This document shows positions 40,050-55,100 of a stretch of 64,000 nucleotides of DNA, piece by piece (within the stretch, counting starts at the first letter, position 1; the number at the start of each line of letters is the position of its first letter). Position numbers and translations under genes: made by a program. The DNA is from Hyalella azteca (Eukaryota > Arthropoda > Malacostraca > Amphipoda > Hyalellidae): contig NW_025944539.1 of the NCBI RefSeq assembly GCF_000764305.2, positions 1 to 64,000 on the forward strand. The letters run 5' to 3'. Under the pieces are notes generated by a model that saw nothing but the letters and a program-made list of their open reading frames with translations, ran no database searches and was not told the DNA's origin.

Positions 40050-40115
40050 CGATGGCAGAGGAGGTGGTTCGTGCTCTACGACGACGGTGAACTCACCTAC
40101 TCTGTTGATGACCTG
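40050..40115 (+). CDS. osp: osp exon 1 of window: N-terminal strands of PH domain
   Basis: This 66-nt exon encodes 22 residues, beginning [12 protein letters not shown] and ending SVDDL. It is the highly conserved early PH-domain strand pair, with the WQRRWF aromatic/basic block typical of outspread and MPRIP. The acceptor is a long T tract ending TTTGCAG at 40049, and the donor is CTG|GTCAGT at 40116. Both boundaries are phase 0. The exon is G/C-rich against an AT-rich background, as are the other exons. The preceding exon, which in relatives ends just before this block with residues such as NRTK, was not found in the 40 kb to the left, so the upstream intron is either very long or the missing exon is too diverged for me to see. 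Confidence 0.86.
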
Positions 40116-43100
40116 GTCAGTGATTGTGTTTGTTAAAATTCAATAGATTTTAAAACAAAACTTAGCTTTCAGTTATGCATGTTGTTAATAATCAGCTATG
40201 CTGTACTCATTATACGATTAATCTTACTGCTGAGTGTTGGCGTAATTTTCACTCTTTTAATTACATTAGATATTCCTTAAATGCATACGGTTGTTTTTGT
40301 GGAATTGATAAAAAATTATTTCTTTATCCTTGAACAATTATTAAAAAATGACCAATGCTACTTGGTCAAAAATTTTTTTAAGCAGTGCTCACTGGTATTG
40401 CAGCAGTGGAAGAAATGAATGTGTCATAAAATTTTTACTAGAGTCGAAACGCTTTATTCTCACATGAGATCACTAATTGTCGGTCTTTGTTCATATTCTT
40501 CTTATTCAATAATCTATGGATTCCTGATGCTCGTCTCATTCGCCTCTAATTGCAAACGAAATTTTTCTCATTTGCAAATTTTAACCCTTCATTTTAAAAA
40601 TCTATGTAATTACCAGCGTTAAACATGAAGATATTTGTGCAGTTGCATACAATACCGATCTTGACATGAGCAATCCAAAGCTCGTGTTGGCCGCGGCGCT
40701 TCTGCTGCTCAAGTAGTTTGGCTACGTCATGGCAAGACGGTCTATAATTTGCCTGTCAGAAGCCTGCATGGGTCGGACACCTAACTCTATGCAACAGCCG
40801 CTGCTTTTGTCCTTATCCTCGCCGATCTGCGGCGTACGATGGATGTTTTTCTGATGCTTTCCAGCATAGCGATGTACTCTTGTCTCGTCTATCTCTGGCG
40901 AATAAGCGCTCATGGAAATTTCTAGGTACCTTACGTAAGACACCAAACTTCTTTTGCAATAACAAATAATCAGAAAAAATAATGCGGTGACTTTCATCTA
41001 CGGGCAAATATTATTGTAGTGAAATTAATAAGGAAAAATGTATTCAAAACTATAAATACTATTGGATCATGTTTGAATACGATGCATTTTGGGAATTTAA
41101 AATTGACGTCGTCGATCGAGAATGCCGCTGATCTGTAAGCACCATGTTTCATTGCTATCCTCCAGAAAATAGACGGTGAAAATATCACTAAATTTTCGCG
41201 CTTTATATTGCTGGTGGCCACGGGCATAAAGCATTGCACGTAGTCTTTTCTACGAATCCCTGAAAATTTTTAAAATTTACGCAGTAGAACTACTCTGTTT
41301 CAGCTACAGTACACGAAGAAAATTTTAGTCTCTTGAACCTTGGTCCACTGACGCTCTTCTCACCAGGCATTTAGGTAAGAACAGCTCGTGTTCATGCTTC
41401 CATGCATAGACCAAGAATTGAACTGTCTTCTAAGGGTTGCGCTTGTAATAGACTTTAAACACGAATTGCACTGTCGAGGGTTAATGTAACACTCAAAATA
41501 ATGACAAAATTAGAGTTTCAGTACACCTGCATGAACACTACTTTGATTCGACTTAAGAACGAAGACTACATGCATGCCATCTATCATCAGTCCTTCGAAT
41601 AAGACCATCAATCATACTATTGATAAAATGACTCGTGCTGAATTTCACATCTGATGCGTCGTTTTGCCGCTGCTCCATAGCCCAAACAAGAATTTTGTAC
41701 AGAATTTCACTATAGGAAAGTTAAGGCATTCCATATAATTTTCTATCTCAATTCACGGGTAACCTTTCTTATCTACTTGAATCCTTTGTAAATTGTCTGT
41801 TCGCAATGATTTTATTTTTAATTAATCAGGCGTACCTGAAGCTCGCACGCCTAATTGTTTGCGAGTTGCTCATATTACGTATCAGACTTGCTATTATACA
41901 TGAACAATCGGGGAACAGTAATCCTAATTTACAGCATTTTGGTTGCATTCTAAAACCACCATTACCACCCGAACATTTTCCTCTCAGCATCTATGTGCTG
42001 TCAGCTCAAGGTTTATTTCACCATCTACGAGACAAGCAATGTTTTGTCTTCTCTGCCATGAACAAATGGCACGATTCAGTTTAGATGCACGAGTAATATG
42101 ACCTGAAGAATTCGATCTCCGTCAAGCAGCGGGATGTCTAACTTTCTCGTAGACGGGCTTGACATTTCTTGAACACGCCTAGGATTTTTAATAAAGAGGC
42201 AGGCAGGAATAATTGATGAAGCTATCATTAGTGTTAGAAGTGGCACAGAATGAAGAAGTTGGCTTGATCTTTGCACAAAGATATGACGTATTACGCAGCC
42301 GACACCTTGTAGTACTCAGAGAAATGAGTTAAACATTGTCCAACTTGTGATGTACTTTTGCCAACGTATGTGTCATCCTCACCTAGTTTGGCTGGCCGAA
42401 GGACATATCAGTGCAACCTCCGTTCTCTGCTTGCGCCTTAGGGGTAAAATGTATCACTATTTGGACAATATGACCCATTAATTTTTTGAAGTGAGTGACG
42501 CTTTCTTAATTGAATTCTTGTTGATTCGTTTTGGAGGATTGAGGCAATGTGTACATAATGCAAGTATTCCATGAATGATCCGACTGCACCCATGCAGGTA
42601 TTATCTATAGCTACTGTGAACACCTAAGCATGCATGCCAACTATCGTTTTTTACCTGGTTAAATTATTCACTGGTACTATGACGAAGCTTTTGGTACGAT
42701 GACACTTCTGTTCGCTCTACGCTCCGTGTATTAACTAAGTATTGGATGCAGTGCATTTTTTGACTACCTGCATTGCACGCTAGCTGTGCTCTTTGTTATA
42801 TATTTTTAGCTCTGCCGTCGCCCACGCTCCGCCAGTTCAAGCCTGATTATATTAACTCGACGTCTGCAATTTCGCTGATCTCTAAAATTATTCTCGTGCA
42901 AGGCTGCCCTGCTTTGCCATTTGAAAAGCCACTGCCCTACCGCAGTCACCGTACGGAGAACTGACTGTTGGACTTACCGTGATTGCCGTGCGCTCGAGGG
43001 CTTCTTAAGCCTGCAATGTGGACTGGTAAGCGATAATTAAAGAAAATTAGGCAATAGGTACTTTTGTATGTTACGCGTGCTGCGCATGATTAGGGTACTT

Positions 43101-46100
43101 TCGTAAATACTGACTTCGCTATTATTCCCATGTGATTTTTTAAATAACTTTGATATTAACGCATACAAGAGATACCTCCATAAAATCAAGTAATAGTTTA
43201 TACTATCATGCGCACAAACCGTCTCCTGCGATACAGGTGGTGCGCATGGTTCTAATACTTTCTTAAAATAGTGATTCAAATTTTAAGTAACAATCAAGTT
43301 ATCAATTAGTAACCTAATTGTGTAACGGAGCATAATTAGGATCGTGTATAGAGATGGGCGTTGAATAGCCTCATTACCAATGGGTTTTGTTTAGCGGTGG
43401 GTCCATTCAAGATTTCTCATTGTCGGCCTGGAGGGGACACATATGCGATTTGCCTAATGACAGTAATCCTGTTTTTAAACCCCTGTTATTAACTGCAGTT
43501 TGTAGTTTTTATATCCTTGCTGCTACTTAGTATACTCTTACAAATTGTCTCCTACGTTTTTATTCTCTACCAACCCTTTCACTTATATTTTGTCTCGGTG
43601 TTGCTTCTGCCAAATTGGCTCTCATTCCAAGTATCCTGCTGTAGCTCTCGCTATTGAATGGTTGACGTCGCAGTCTTGCTTCTGCTACTGCAAGAGCTGT
43701 GACCAAATTGAGTTGTGATATGAATTAATTTATTGAAATAAACTCTTCTAAGTGTTTTTCGCTTCTTGCTATCTAGCATTCGACTCGTATCACTACTTTA
43801 TTTTCTTTCTGTTAACTCCACTTAACTCAACTTTAGCGTTCAAGGTACTCATCTTGTCTGTAAACATTAGTCTCAGCTGCCTGCTATTTTTACAAGACAG
43901 TAATTCCTGTTATTTCTTTATTTCTACTAATTTATTCATTTGCTTTTAAGCTACTATTCTACTGATAACTTTCCAGCTCTTTTTGCTCATACTGCTGATG
44001 TTGCTCTTATGACTGCATTTGCTTTCACAGCTGCTTTTGCTCCTTGTATTTCTGTATCTCTCATAACTGTTGTTACCTCTTTGCATTGCTGTTGCTCCGT
44101 CCGTTTTTTGTTGCCCCTTTGCATTGCTGTTGCTCCGTCCGTTTCTTGTTGCCCTTTGCATTGCTGTTGCTCCGTCCGTTTCTTGTTGCCCCTTGCATTG
44201 CTGTTGCTCCGTCCGTTTCTTGTTGCCCCTTGCATTGCTGTTGCTCTTACTGCTGTTGCTCCATCCGTTTCTTGTTGCCCTTTGCATTGCTGTTGCTCCG
44301 TCCGTTTCTTGTTGCCCCTTGCATTGCTGTTGCTCCGTCCATTTCTTGTTGCCCTTTGCATTGCTGTTGCTCTCACTGCTGTTGCTCCGTCCATTTCTTG
44401 TTGCCCTTTGCATTGCTGTTGCTCATACTACTGTTGCTCCGTCCGTTTCTTGTTGCCTTTTTTTCATTGCTGTTGCTCATACTACTGTTGCTCCGTCCGT
44501 TTCTTGTTGCCCTTTGCATTGCTGTTGCTCTTACTACTGTTGCTCCGTCCGCTTCTTGTTGCCCCTTTGCATTGCTGTTGCTCTTACTACTGTTGCTCCG
44601 AACGTTTCCTGTTGCCCCTTTGCATTGCTGTTGCTTCGTCCGTGTCTTGGCTTGCTCCGCGGGCCGCCGCTGCTGTCGAGGCATAAACGGTACTGACCGA
44701 CGCAGGTCAAAGACCCACCTCCGCTTGAGGCCTCAGCCTCTCGGCCTAAGAGCCTCTCGTTGTAACTGACAACCGCGGCCTGCTAGCTGATGCCCCTGCT
44801 CGGCGCTGTCCCCTATACTGCAACATCGTCGCTCCCGCTTGTAGCGTCGACTAAACACTTATGCACTGGTGCTGGAGTATCAAAAATAGTTAAGAATTCA
44901 TAACTCCGGTAGCCAATGGCAATTAACGATGGCATTTCAAGCTAAATCAACCAATCACAGACGAGAAAACGGCCGCTACGTGCCCTTAAGCTGCAACGTG
45001 TACTTAAAATAGTTATAAATGCCCGGCCGTGGATTTCCTCAAGTCACTTATGATTTGCAATTTAATTACGTAATGGTGTTGTGGTAGACGATAAGAAAAT
45101 CGTAATGGTGTGGTGGTTCGCCATAAGAATTTATGGCGAATATTTAGGGATCTTAGTTTATGACTGACATCTTTCTTTCTAAAAGATTGTCATGCGTTAG
45201 ATGTCCTTGGTTGGAGATTTGCAAGCTTTTATATAATTGTTCCTGATAGTTGCTTTCTGGCACGCAGATCGCTCTCTGCTGATCTATTTTAGTAGGAATA
45301 ATTTTTGATTCTTGAGACCTCCTCGAAAGATTTCACTTTTCTAATCTTTTTCTGGTGTTTTTTTTTCTAATTCACCTAATGTCTTGCCTTTTTACCTTTG
45401 AAGTTTTTTATTTATTTTTTCTCACTATAAATGTTGAGCTTCATACGACGACTTCAATCTCTAGTTTCCATTCAAGTGCGACTCTCATGAAACTGAATGC
45501 AATTTACTTAGATTATCTTATACATTATACCTATCCAGACCATGGAGATTGCTGTCATTATGTTGCATGGTATGACCATTAACCAACCACATGGCAACTA
45601 CCATCGTTCTCTTGCACTGCTGTCACCTGCAGGCGACCACACGACAATTATTCAAAACCTGACACCAGCCACGTGTTAATCACGTGCTGGAGACGCTCCA
45701 TTTGAACGTATTAATCTTCCCCTAGCGTGTACGTAGCTGGCACTGGAATATATGCCACATCATCCTTGCTATGTTTGTTGTTACCGCATCTGGGATTTGT
45801 CTTGGAGACGCGCGTCACGGGCCGTGTTATTATGAACACCCGATCTTCCTTCTCCGTATCAGTCGCGCTCATTTCTCACAGTGTTCGTTTCTTGAGCGTT
45901 CTTGGCCAGGACAGCTCAGTATTTGGTTCAGTTACGATGCAAATTTGGTTCAAATGTTCTTCTTAGGCCTACAGTACCGCAATTTAAATATTTTCAGGCA
46001 ACTTATTACTTTGTTTGGTTACTTAACTATATTGTTGCTGACTGGTTACTCTCAATTTATTTTATTGAAGGGAACTGTGTGTGTGAAACTAAGTTTGTTT

Positions 46101-49100
46101 GTGTGAATTATTCTTCAAGTTATTTTTTCAATTAGTTCATTAACCCACTGAGCACCACTGGCTGGCACTTCTTTAATGCATTCTCGCATCGTACCCGCTT
46201 TGAATTGTAATTCAACGTTTACAAGGCAGCATTGGTGTTTTTATTCACATTACCACACTCCCCTATTTTGTCCTGTGCAGCTTACGAGAGAATCTGTTCC
46301 ATCCATTTAGGTGCGATTTTCTCTAGAATCTTGAAATACCTCTCATCATAATACCTCTCATTATAATACCTCTCATCATAATACCTCTCATCATAATACC
46401 TCTCATTATAATACCTCTCATTTTAATACCTCTCATCATAATACCTCTCATTATTAACGAATACATTATTTTACCTCGAACAAAATCACAACCATTACTT
46501 ACGACGCAACCGTTACGTACGACACAACCGTTACTTATAACACAACCGTTACTTATAACACAACCGTTACTTATAACACAACCGTTACTTATAACACAAC
46601 CGTTATTTATAACACAACCGTTACTTATATCAACCGTTATTAATAACACAACCGTTACGTACGACACAACCGTTACTTAGAACACAACCATTATTTATAA
46701 CACAACCGTTACTTAGAACACAACCGTTACTTAGAACACAACCGTTACTTAGAACACAACCGTTACTTAGAACACAACCGTTACTTAGAACACAACCGTT
46801 ACTTATAACACAACCGTTACGCACAACACAATTTAAATGAGAAAGCAGCTGGTCAGATAAGTTGGGCTGAACGTGATTAGAAAGAATTAATAAGACAAGC
46901 CACGTTGATTGCCTGTGTTGGTATGAGCTTCATTAATTCAATTGGCTTCATTGTGGGGCTGGCCATAAGCTTCAACGATTCATTAATTTATTCTATTGTT
47001 ATTAATTCGGCATGATAAGTCCATTAGTTTCGTACGTGCTTCATCGCCAGGCAGGTTCTGAGCTCTGAAATGTTTATTACACATTTGTTTATTGTGTGGT
47101 ATACTAAATGTACTATGCATTATTACATATTATGTTTTCTCCAACCAGCGACAGTTAGGCAGTTATCTCTTGCTAACAGGTACCACTTTTCTAAAAATAG
47201 TGTGTACGTCTCAAGTTATACTTTGGGAGCTAGATGAATGCAGTGATATTATTGTTTATTTTACTACATTCTGACCATGTTTTTCTCTATAATTCTTTTC
47301 TGTTTGATGATTTATGGCAAAATTTTTCATTCATTGCGATTAACATTATCTGGACAATCCTCGTAGTTTTATGCATTAAACTCAAGATGACCGATATCCG
47401 CGTTTTAATTCCTTACCCTATTGCATTGAACTCAAGATGACCAGTCTCCACATTCTAACTCCTTACCGTTGTATTTCTTGATGATGATTCTCAATAGTCG
47501 AAAGAATTGCATTGTTTCACTCCGCATCGTCATTTCGCATTCAAGACACGCGTGCATTCATAGCTAATTTACCCTGGCATTCGACACAGCTTGGCCACAA
47601 TCTTTCCTGGGTTTACGTGTCGTCGTTTGTTGTTAAGAGTACTGTTCCGTTGCAGAGCCTAGCGTGGCTGTGCTAGCTTTATCAATTCATCGTACTTAAC
47701 AGTCTTTATGGCTTGGAGGCGTCCTGTTTATGGCCAGTCATCAAGTTCTAGCTTTATTACAGCGACCGTAAAGTTCGTAATTGCCGAGGTGAGTGAGAAC
47801 TTTTAAACTACATTCAAGACCGCTCGTTTATAATGCCCCAAGTTTATACCGTTACGACTGTGGCGCCAGCTTCGTTGAACGGTATGCTTCAGTGGTTTTG
47901 TTTATAAAAACCAGTATGGGTTGCTGCAGTGGAGCTGGTATAATGCATATATTAGGCTGAGCTTTACTTTTTTATGCAGATCATGTGGGGTATCCCTTGA
48001 GTCTTGTTGAACCCAATGGTACGGCAGCATTCTTATCATTCTAGTGCTTGCTTTCTACTGCGTAGGTTACAGTCGTGACGTTGAATGTTAATTATTACAG
48101 CCTCTGCTCTGCGTATATATGTACATTTCCAACTTGAATCTGTCGTACCACTTCGTAATTTTGTTATCATGTAACAACAATTAATAGCCAGTTTGATTTC
48201 TGCGATGAACATAAAAATCATTCCTCGATTTATGAATTCCCTTTTTTAAAAATACACAGCCTTGGATGGCAGGTTAATTGTGGCAGTTTCCTTTCAATTT
48301 ATCCTCAGATTTCGGTTGAAGCAAACGTCGTGATAAGCGCTTCGTAGAATATTAATAATAATAAAATATTTGACTAGCTGGAAGTCGTTTGTTAAATTCT
48401 TGGGATTGTAGAATTTTTTAGTGTAGTTATTCAATAGTTAATTTGTCTATAACAGATTTATTCTACCAATAAAGGAAACATAAATATAGTCCTTTTGTTA
48501 TATATTACTTAGGTGAGTTTTGTTACGTTAAGTAATTTTTAATTAGGAGCAATACGTGATTTATGCAGCCTCAGAAAATCATTTTCAAAATTCCATTAAA
48601 TGTAAAAAAAACTAACCGTCCTTATAGTTCGCAAGCGCAATTTTCTTAAAATTGCACGAGTTCTAGGTGAGAGAACGTGATCTTACTGATCCTCATCCAT
48701 TAGCTGAGTTAGTTTGCTATCGAGACACATTTAAACAGAATTTGTCCATCGTTTGTTGGAGGTCGTCGGAGCGTTAACACATCGTGATGCAGCCAATAAA
48801 CTGCATTACTCAGGCGCTCACATCGCTGATCTTAAAAGCCAGATGATGTTCACGACTTTATGCGAGGCGCCTAATTTTGCATTTAATGACGTGCTCTCTA
48901 AATCCTTTATTGACCAGTTTATTATCCATTAATTGCCGTGTGTCCCTTTTATGGCTATCTAATGTTTGAACTGGAATGCCTGCTGCTTTAAATAATGAAG
49001 ATTGACTATCCACATGCTTGTCACTCGGTCGTTGCATTGTTGCATTTTTATATTTTTCCGCTAATGCATGTTGTGTGGCATCCACGAACGACGTGGCTTC

Positions 49101-52100
49101 AGAGGTTTCGATGGCACCATGATCATATATCAAAAACTAGATCGTCCTTTTCACTTATAGCTGTCTGTTATAATCTGTATAAAATCTTTTTATATGATCA
49201 AATGTTCACAAATGTCTTCTTGATATCTTTATATTGTATTTATTTAAAAAATGTATTTTTTGGTGAATCCAGACATAGTTCCATGCGCTATTTTCTTCGT
49301 GGTATTCGTATAATGGTTCGTGACGTGTACATTTATTCGCGTATAAACTACTTTTCGACAACAATTCCAGGAATTTATTGTTGTCTCTTTGTGTTCACTT
49401 CTCTAGCAGACTCATACTTGCACGTGCAACTTTTACCTTGCCATCAATTTCAGGAATTTCTTGTTGTCTGTTTGTGTTCACTTCTCTCGCAAACTCATAC
49501 TTGCACGTGCAACTTTTACCTTGCCATCAATTCCAGGAATTTCTTGTTGTCAGTTTGTGTTCACTTCTTTCGCAGACTCATACTTGCACGTGCAACTTTT
49601 ACCTTGCCATCAATTCCAGGAATTTATTGTTGTCTCTTTGTGTTCACTTCTCTCGCAGTCTCATACGTGCACGTGCAACTTTTACCTTGCCATTGCTGAG
49701 GTTGAGGCTCGCTTAGTGTCGTTCATGTACGAGGTTCTCGTAGAAAGCCTGGCAGTCGGCGTACCACGTATACGCTGACCACCAACAGCCGGGCCACTCC
49801 GTGTCACTTTCGAAAGTCCGCTGGTGTTTTCGATCAGCATGCAGGCACCCAGAGAAATGAGTGAGATTTTGTCCAAATAGCAATGCATTTTTGCCTCCGT
49901 GTGGGTCATCCTAGCTGTCCCAGTTTGGACCTGCAAGAGGGGGTATCAGTCATCCGTGCAAAAAGTTGTCACGATGCGGACAATACGATCCAACCTTTTT
50001 TGGCGCATTTTCTCATTTATGGAAAAAATGCACTATTGTGCTCGTCATGTCCGTCCGTCTGTCTGTCCGTCTGTCTGTCCGTCTGTCTGTCCGTCTGTCT
50101 GTCTGTCCATCCGTCCGTGACCTAAAGTTTTCGTCGACGAGAAAATGCGCTCTCTGTCACTCACTGCAGTGAGTACTGAGTTAAATTTTTTCAGAGTACA
50201 TACGTTGCACAGGTATACTCTGTCTTCCAGCTCAGTATTTTAAATTGTTTTAATTGGTTAGAATGTTATTATTTAAGTATTTAAATTATTCAATGTTGAT
50301 CACAGCAATTAAACTCTTAGAATTTTTTATGTAAATTCGTTTGTACCACCGAAAAACAATAATTTAATAGAAAGTTACGGAAATATTTTTATTGCCTTCA
50401 AGAATGAGGTGGCTTTCTTTATAGCACATCTATTCCGCAAACGCTCATGCCTCTCCGCAGCACAACACAGATCATATTTTAGACTGGAATTTGCTTCTGA
50501 CAGCTTTGCCCGATGCTGAGTTCCGAATCCGTTCCTGCCGAATACTTCTTTCGGCATATTATATTATGAGTATATACATATACATATAATATATACTACA
50601 TAATATATAATATATACTATAATATATACTATACATACATATAATATATAATATACTTTCTATCTCGTAATCGTGATTACAATGTTACGTATTCATTCCG
50701 TTATGTTATTTTCTGCAATCGCCTTTTTCCTCAATATTGGCAAGGTATTTGCTTTAATCCAGTTTCTACAATAAATTAATACTAACATTTTTACAAAGAC
50801 TATTATACTAACATAATAACACGGTCACCAATGAGCAGCCTACAGCCTCCTTCTCAGGGATTTATTCTAAAGATCAGGGGCCATACTTTCAAAACTCGCT
50901 AAGTGTACGTAAGTACTTACGCTCTATTTTCTTGTCTATGATTGGTGGATTTTGCTTGGAAGGCCGTCAATGATTGGCTGATGAACTTACGATCTCTTAA
51001 CTTTTTTTTAAGTATGGCCCCAGTAATCGAGGTATGACTCACCTCGTACGGTTTTCACGTAACAGTAGTTCTGCTTTTGCCCGAGAAATAGTCTGAATTC
51101 ACTGTCTTGGATTTAAACGTTATTTCTGTTTTAGACTTAACGGTAAAAAAATAATTTCGGTGAAAAATATCAGATTTTTGCTCGTGCTTGGTTTCGTTCA
51201 AGCAGCGACCGAAACAAACGCAGGGCGTTTAGTTAATACTTGGCGTGAAAAATTTATATTTTTGCTTTTATGCTCGTAAGAGAAGCGCTACTTATTTTGT
51301 ATCGATTTACGTTACTGTGAGGTTCGCTGAATTTTCAATTGAATTTCTTTTATCTGCGTCGTTGTCTGTTTTATATTGCCGCTTCCTGGTAACGGTCTGC
51401 CACTCATAATTAAAGAACTTGCATTTCAAGACTGCCCGCTGGACAGGGCTTTACGATTCAATAATATAGCTTTCAGGTTCGATTAAAGTCAATGTCGCAT
51501 CGCTTACCGTTTTCAATTTGGCTCTGAACTATTTATGCGACGTTATGCTCATGAACAGCTGCTCAAGACGTGCACCGCAGCAGCCTCAAGCCGCTCGCTG
51601 ATGTGAACTTCGATGCAACGATCCGTGTCTCTCTCTCGGCTCGACGAACATATTTACTCCCATCTTTTATTCTTGGCATGTCTGCCTGCCGCCATGAGCA
51701 TCGCCATCGGCAATTTCAGGATTCTTTTTATCGAGGCATGATCTTGATAATTACAGCGGTCGCGATTGCGTTCTTGTAAGGTGTTCGCAGATCAGTTGCG
51801 AATGCAGTTCTCTATCTTGCTTTCTATCTCGTGTGTTGCTGGCTTCTTGTCTTTACTGAAATTGTGATCGATATCGCAGGCTTCTGCTTCACACGATTCT
51901 TGGGCCTCTCTGGACCGTTGCTCGGTCACGATGTCTATTAAACGACCGCCATAACTAACTGTATTTATTTATACTAGATGTATGCATTCAGTATAGCATA
52001 ACGCTGATCATTTAAGTGTTTCCAGTACAATTCAACTGCCTGTTGTTCTTGTAAGTTTCAAAAGCGTCTGGTAGTGGAAGTTAATTCTTTTTGGGTTTAT

Positions 52101-55100
52101 ACCGTGAATTTCATGTTTTGCGAATTGATTACTAAAAAACATAATAAATTGCTTTGTATCCGAATCTGCACATTTTTAGCTGTCTGCATTTTTTATTAAA
52201 TCGTCATAGTAACTCCCTTACTCTTTCTAAGAATATCTCGTTAGAAAGGCTAATATTTTAGTTTGCCTTCAATTTTCTCAGCGGGCGCTGTCCTATCGTA
52301 GCGTCATCTATTAATTTCCAAGAGGCGCTGTTAGGCTAAGGTCCTCCACTTTAGAACAGCTTGAGGCATCCCGGCCGGTGTCTTGTCATCTACGTATCTC
52401 TTGATGCATCTTTCCGGTGCTCGAACACTCACTGCATCAGTAGCGAATAGGACTAAATCTCTTACTTATTTCATTCCGCTTGATCGCCGTTGAAAATTCC
52501 TGTAGACATCGCTTCGTCCTCGATAGAATATCTTTTGGAATTCACTTCGTTGTCGTGCACAGTTCTTCCACGAAAATATTTACTACAAGGGATGCAATGT
52601 GTGTGGCAAAATTTAAAGCTAAAATAAACAATTTGTTTATTTTTGTCCATGTCTTCCCTGTGTGTTTTTCAATAAAAGGAGAAGGTTTATTTCCTCTGTT
52701 CAAAATTCGTTCGCTATAATTGTAACGAAATTGTTTGCACATCTTAATAAAACCTGCATAATCACGTCCTTAGACGCCGCTTTGATTCTTTCTTTAATTC
52801 TCCCGATGAAAAACACTGGCGCAAGTTTCGAACTTTTCACTCCAACGTTGCTTATTGGCCCGATTTTCATCATTTTATTGAAGTAATAAAAGTCTGCAGT
52901 GACGCAAAGAAACTATTCCCGGCACTTTACCATATCGGTTGAACCATCTATCATAGGCAGTCTCAGACAATAGCTACTGTGCACTAAAATTCCAAATCAA
53001 CCCATGAACCGTCGAAGATCTTGTAATTTCATTACATCCTTGGAATTTATCATGCAATACGTCAGATTTTTTTCTATCTCAAATCACATGGCAATTCTCA
53101 ATTAGTTGCGCATAAGGGAATCTTCGAGTCCAATTAATAAGCTTGTTGGTACGACCAATGCCTCATTCGTTCCGAGTTCGTTCCGCTGAAGTACAACATT
53201 ATTTATTGCTGCCTGGATCTCAAGTTGCATCATCAATTGCCAATCACTGGCTGTTAATCTCATATCTGGCGATGGATCCCGGAGTTTGAAACGTTCTCAT
53301 AAACAATAATAGATTTTTTTTTACATTTTTTTCCTTTATTTACCACTTATTAGGCACAACGTTTTAGAATCGGGCAGCTTCAGCTTCCAGTTCGCAGCTC
53401 TGTTCCTCGTGTCGGGCGATTAGGCCCGAAATATTACACGCCCGTCTCCGCGGTCTCTAACCTTTTATCTGAGGAGGCTTGCCTAGGTGTCTTTAGACAA
53501 TTAGCCTTTCGTAATTTTCTCTGCACTTCCTGACTGGAATTTTAAGTCAGTGGCCATTGTCGAAATCTGTGGCAGATTGCTGCGATGTTTTCATTGAAGC
53601 GAAATTTCATTGTTCAATTTTGAAATTATTGGCCAAATTGAGAATAACGTCTAGTGATTACGTTTGACTGATGGGAATGAGATTATATTTGAACTTTTAT
53701 GCGTGGCTATCCGCGCATTTATAGGTTACTGGTCAGCTCGAGCTCTCATGTACCCAGCGCCAAGCTTCACTAATTTCGAATTTTAACCGGACATTGTCGT
53801 ACAATTTTTGAGACGACCGACAGGTATTATCATATTTTCATATTTCAGTTTCGGTTTAATTATTTATATTAAATATTTTGAGTTCATCAGCTATGAACGA
53901 TCGCTTCCAGTCACAATTCAATTGGAAAATTATAGATCAACTTGTGCTCTGTATTGAAGTTTTTTTTTTTTTTTGTTTTAATCTGGACTTTTATTCTATG
54001 GGCGACCAATTTATTTGCCTGATTAGATGGGCTCGTATTTTACTGTCCTATCAATTGATGATGATGGTTGGATATAAGTACGTGTTTTACAGTTCGAATA
54101 ACATTAAGATCGCTAATCTGTAAAGGCTAGTAAGAAGTTTCTTACAGAGGCTTCTTTTTTCGATCGAAGAAAATTTGAATCTATTTCACTTTTAGAAAAA
54201 TATTTTATTTCTTAATTTCTAGTGCTCTTTGTTCAAAATTAATTCATTGTCGGAAAACCTCACCATTAGACGCCTCAAAATTATTTATAATAATTTTTAG
54301 GATGTAGGAGCTTACTGTAAATGCGTTATCGCGCAAAATTGTAGCTCTTTATTAAAGTGTTCATGAGATTGCACTAATAACTCTGCGGCAGTACTATAGC
54401 AACACTATCATATGAAGCTCCAATGAGAAAATCAGAAATAGGAAATATGCATCGGAAGAAAAAATTTTAAAAGATGAAAACTTTTAACGGCTTAAATCAA
54501 CAGATGATCGAGTGCGATATCCAGGTTAAGTTTTAACCTTGAGCGGTCTATGTGAGTGGGATTATCGATGAAACCTTAATTATCATTACTATATATGAGA
54601 TGGGAACCGCAACGCAGTAATGGTAGTGATCCGTTAGTGACGTCCAACTGGCAGGCATCTACTGAATTTCGTACTGACTCTTCAAACTTCTAGCTTTAAT
54701 TTCTTCAAAATTCTTTCTACTTCATTCACGCTGAGTGTTATCCAGCGACACATTGTTAACATTTCCTGCGTTTCAGAGTATTTGATGCTTTTGCTGCAAT
54801 TCTATTACATGCAATGCATGCATGTAGTTATCTGTTAGTTTCTGTGTCTGTTATTGTGTTGGTCTTGCACATCGCATTGAAAATGGTACCGGTGTATCTG
54901 TTGACGAACATCGGACAAAATGCCAATGTATAGCGAAAAAAGTACTTGGAATTATGGATGTCTTTTGATGCGATGGTGAAAGGATCCATTTGAAGGTATT
55001 AGCTGTCACTTTAAAGACGGCTTAATGACTGTCGCGGTTTGCTTTAGTGACTGAGTGGCTCAGCGTATCCAAGAGAAAGTTTCTGCAGGACCATTGCTCC

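Noticed and set aside
43940..44686. 248-codon open frame and several overlapping ones
   Set aside because: They arise from a CT-rich tandem repeat open in many frames; Cys/Leu/Ala repeats shift with frame and have no homology.
46486..46830. Regular short repeats suggestive of CRISPR
   Set aside because: Units are contiguous without unique spacers, and the genome is eukaryotic.
48858..49133. 91-codon minus-strand frame with ordinary amino-acid composition
   Set aside because: Looks more protein-like than most, but I recognise no family and its length is expected by chance in 64 kb.
48995..49699. 234-codon open frame
   Set aside because: Its second half is the 83-bp repeat, which is open in all three frames; the first half is AT-rich and unlike any protein.
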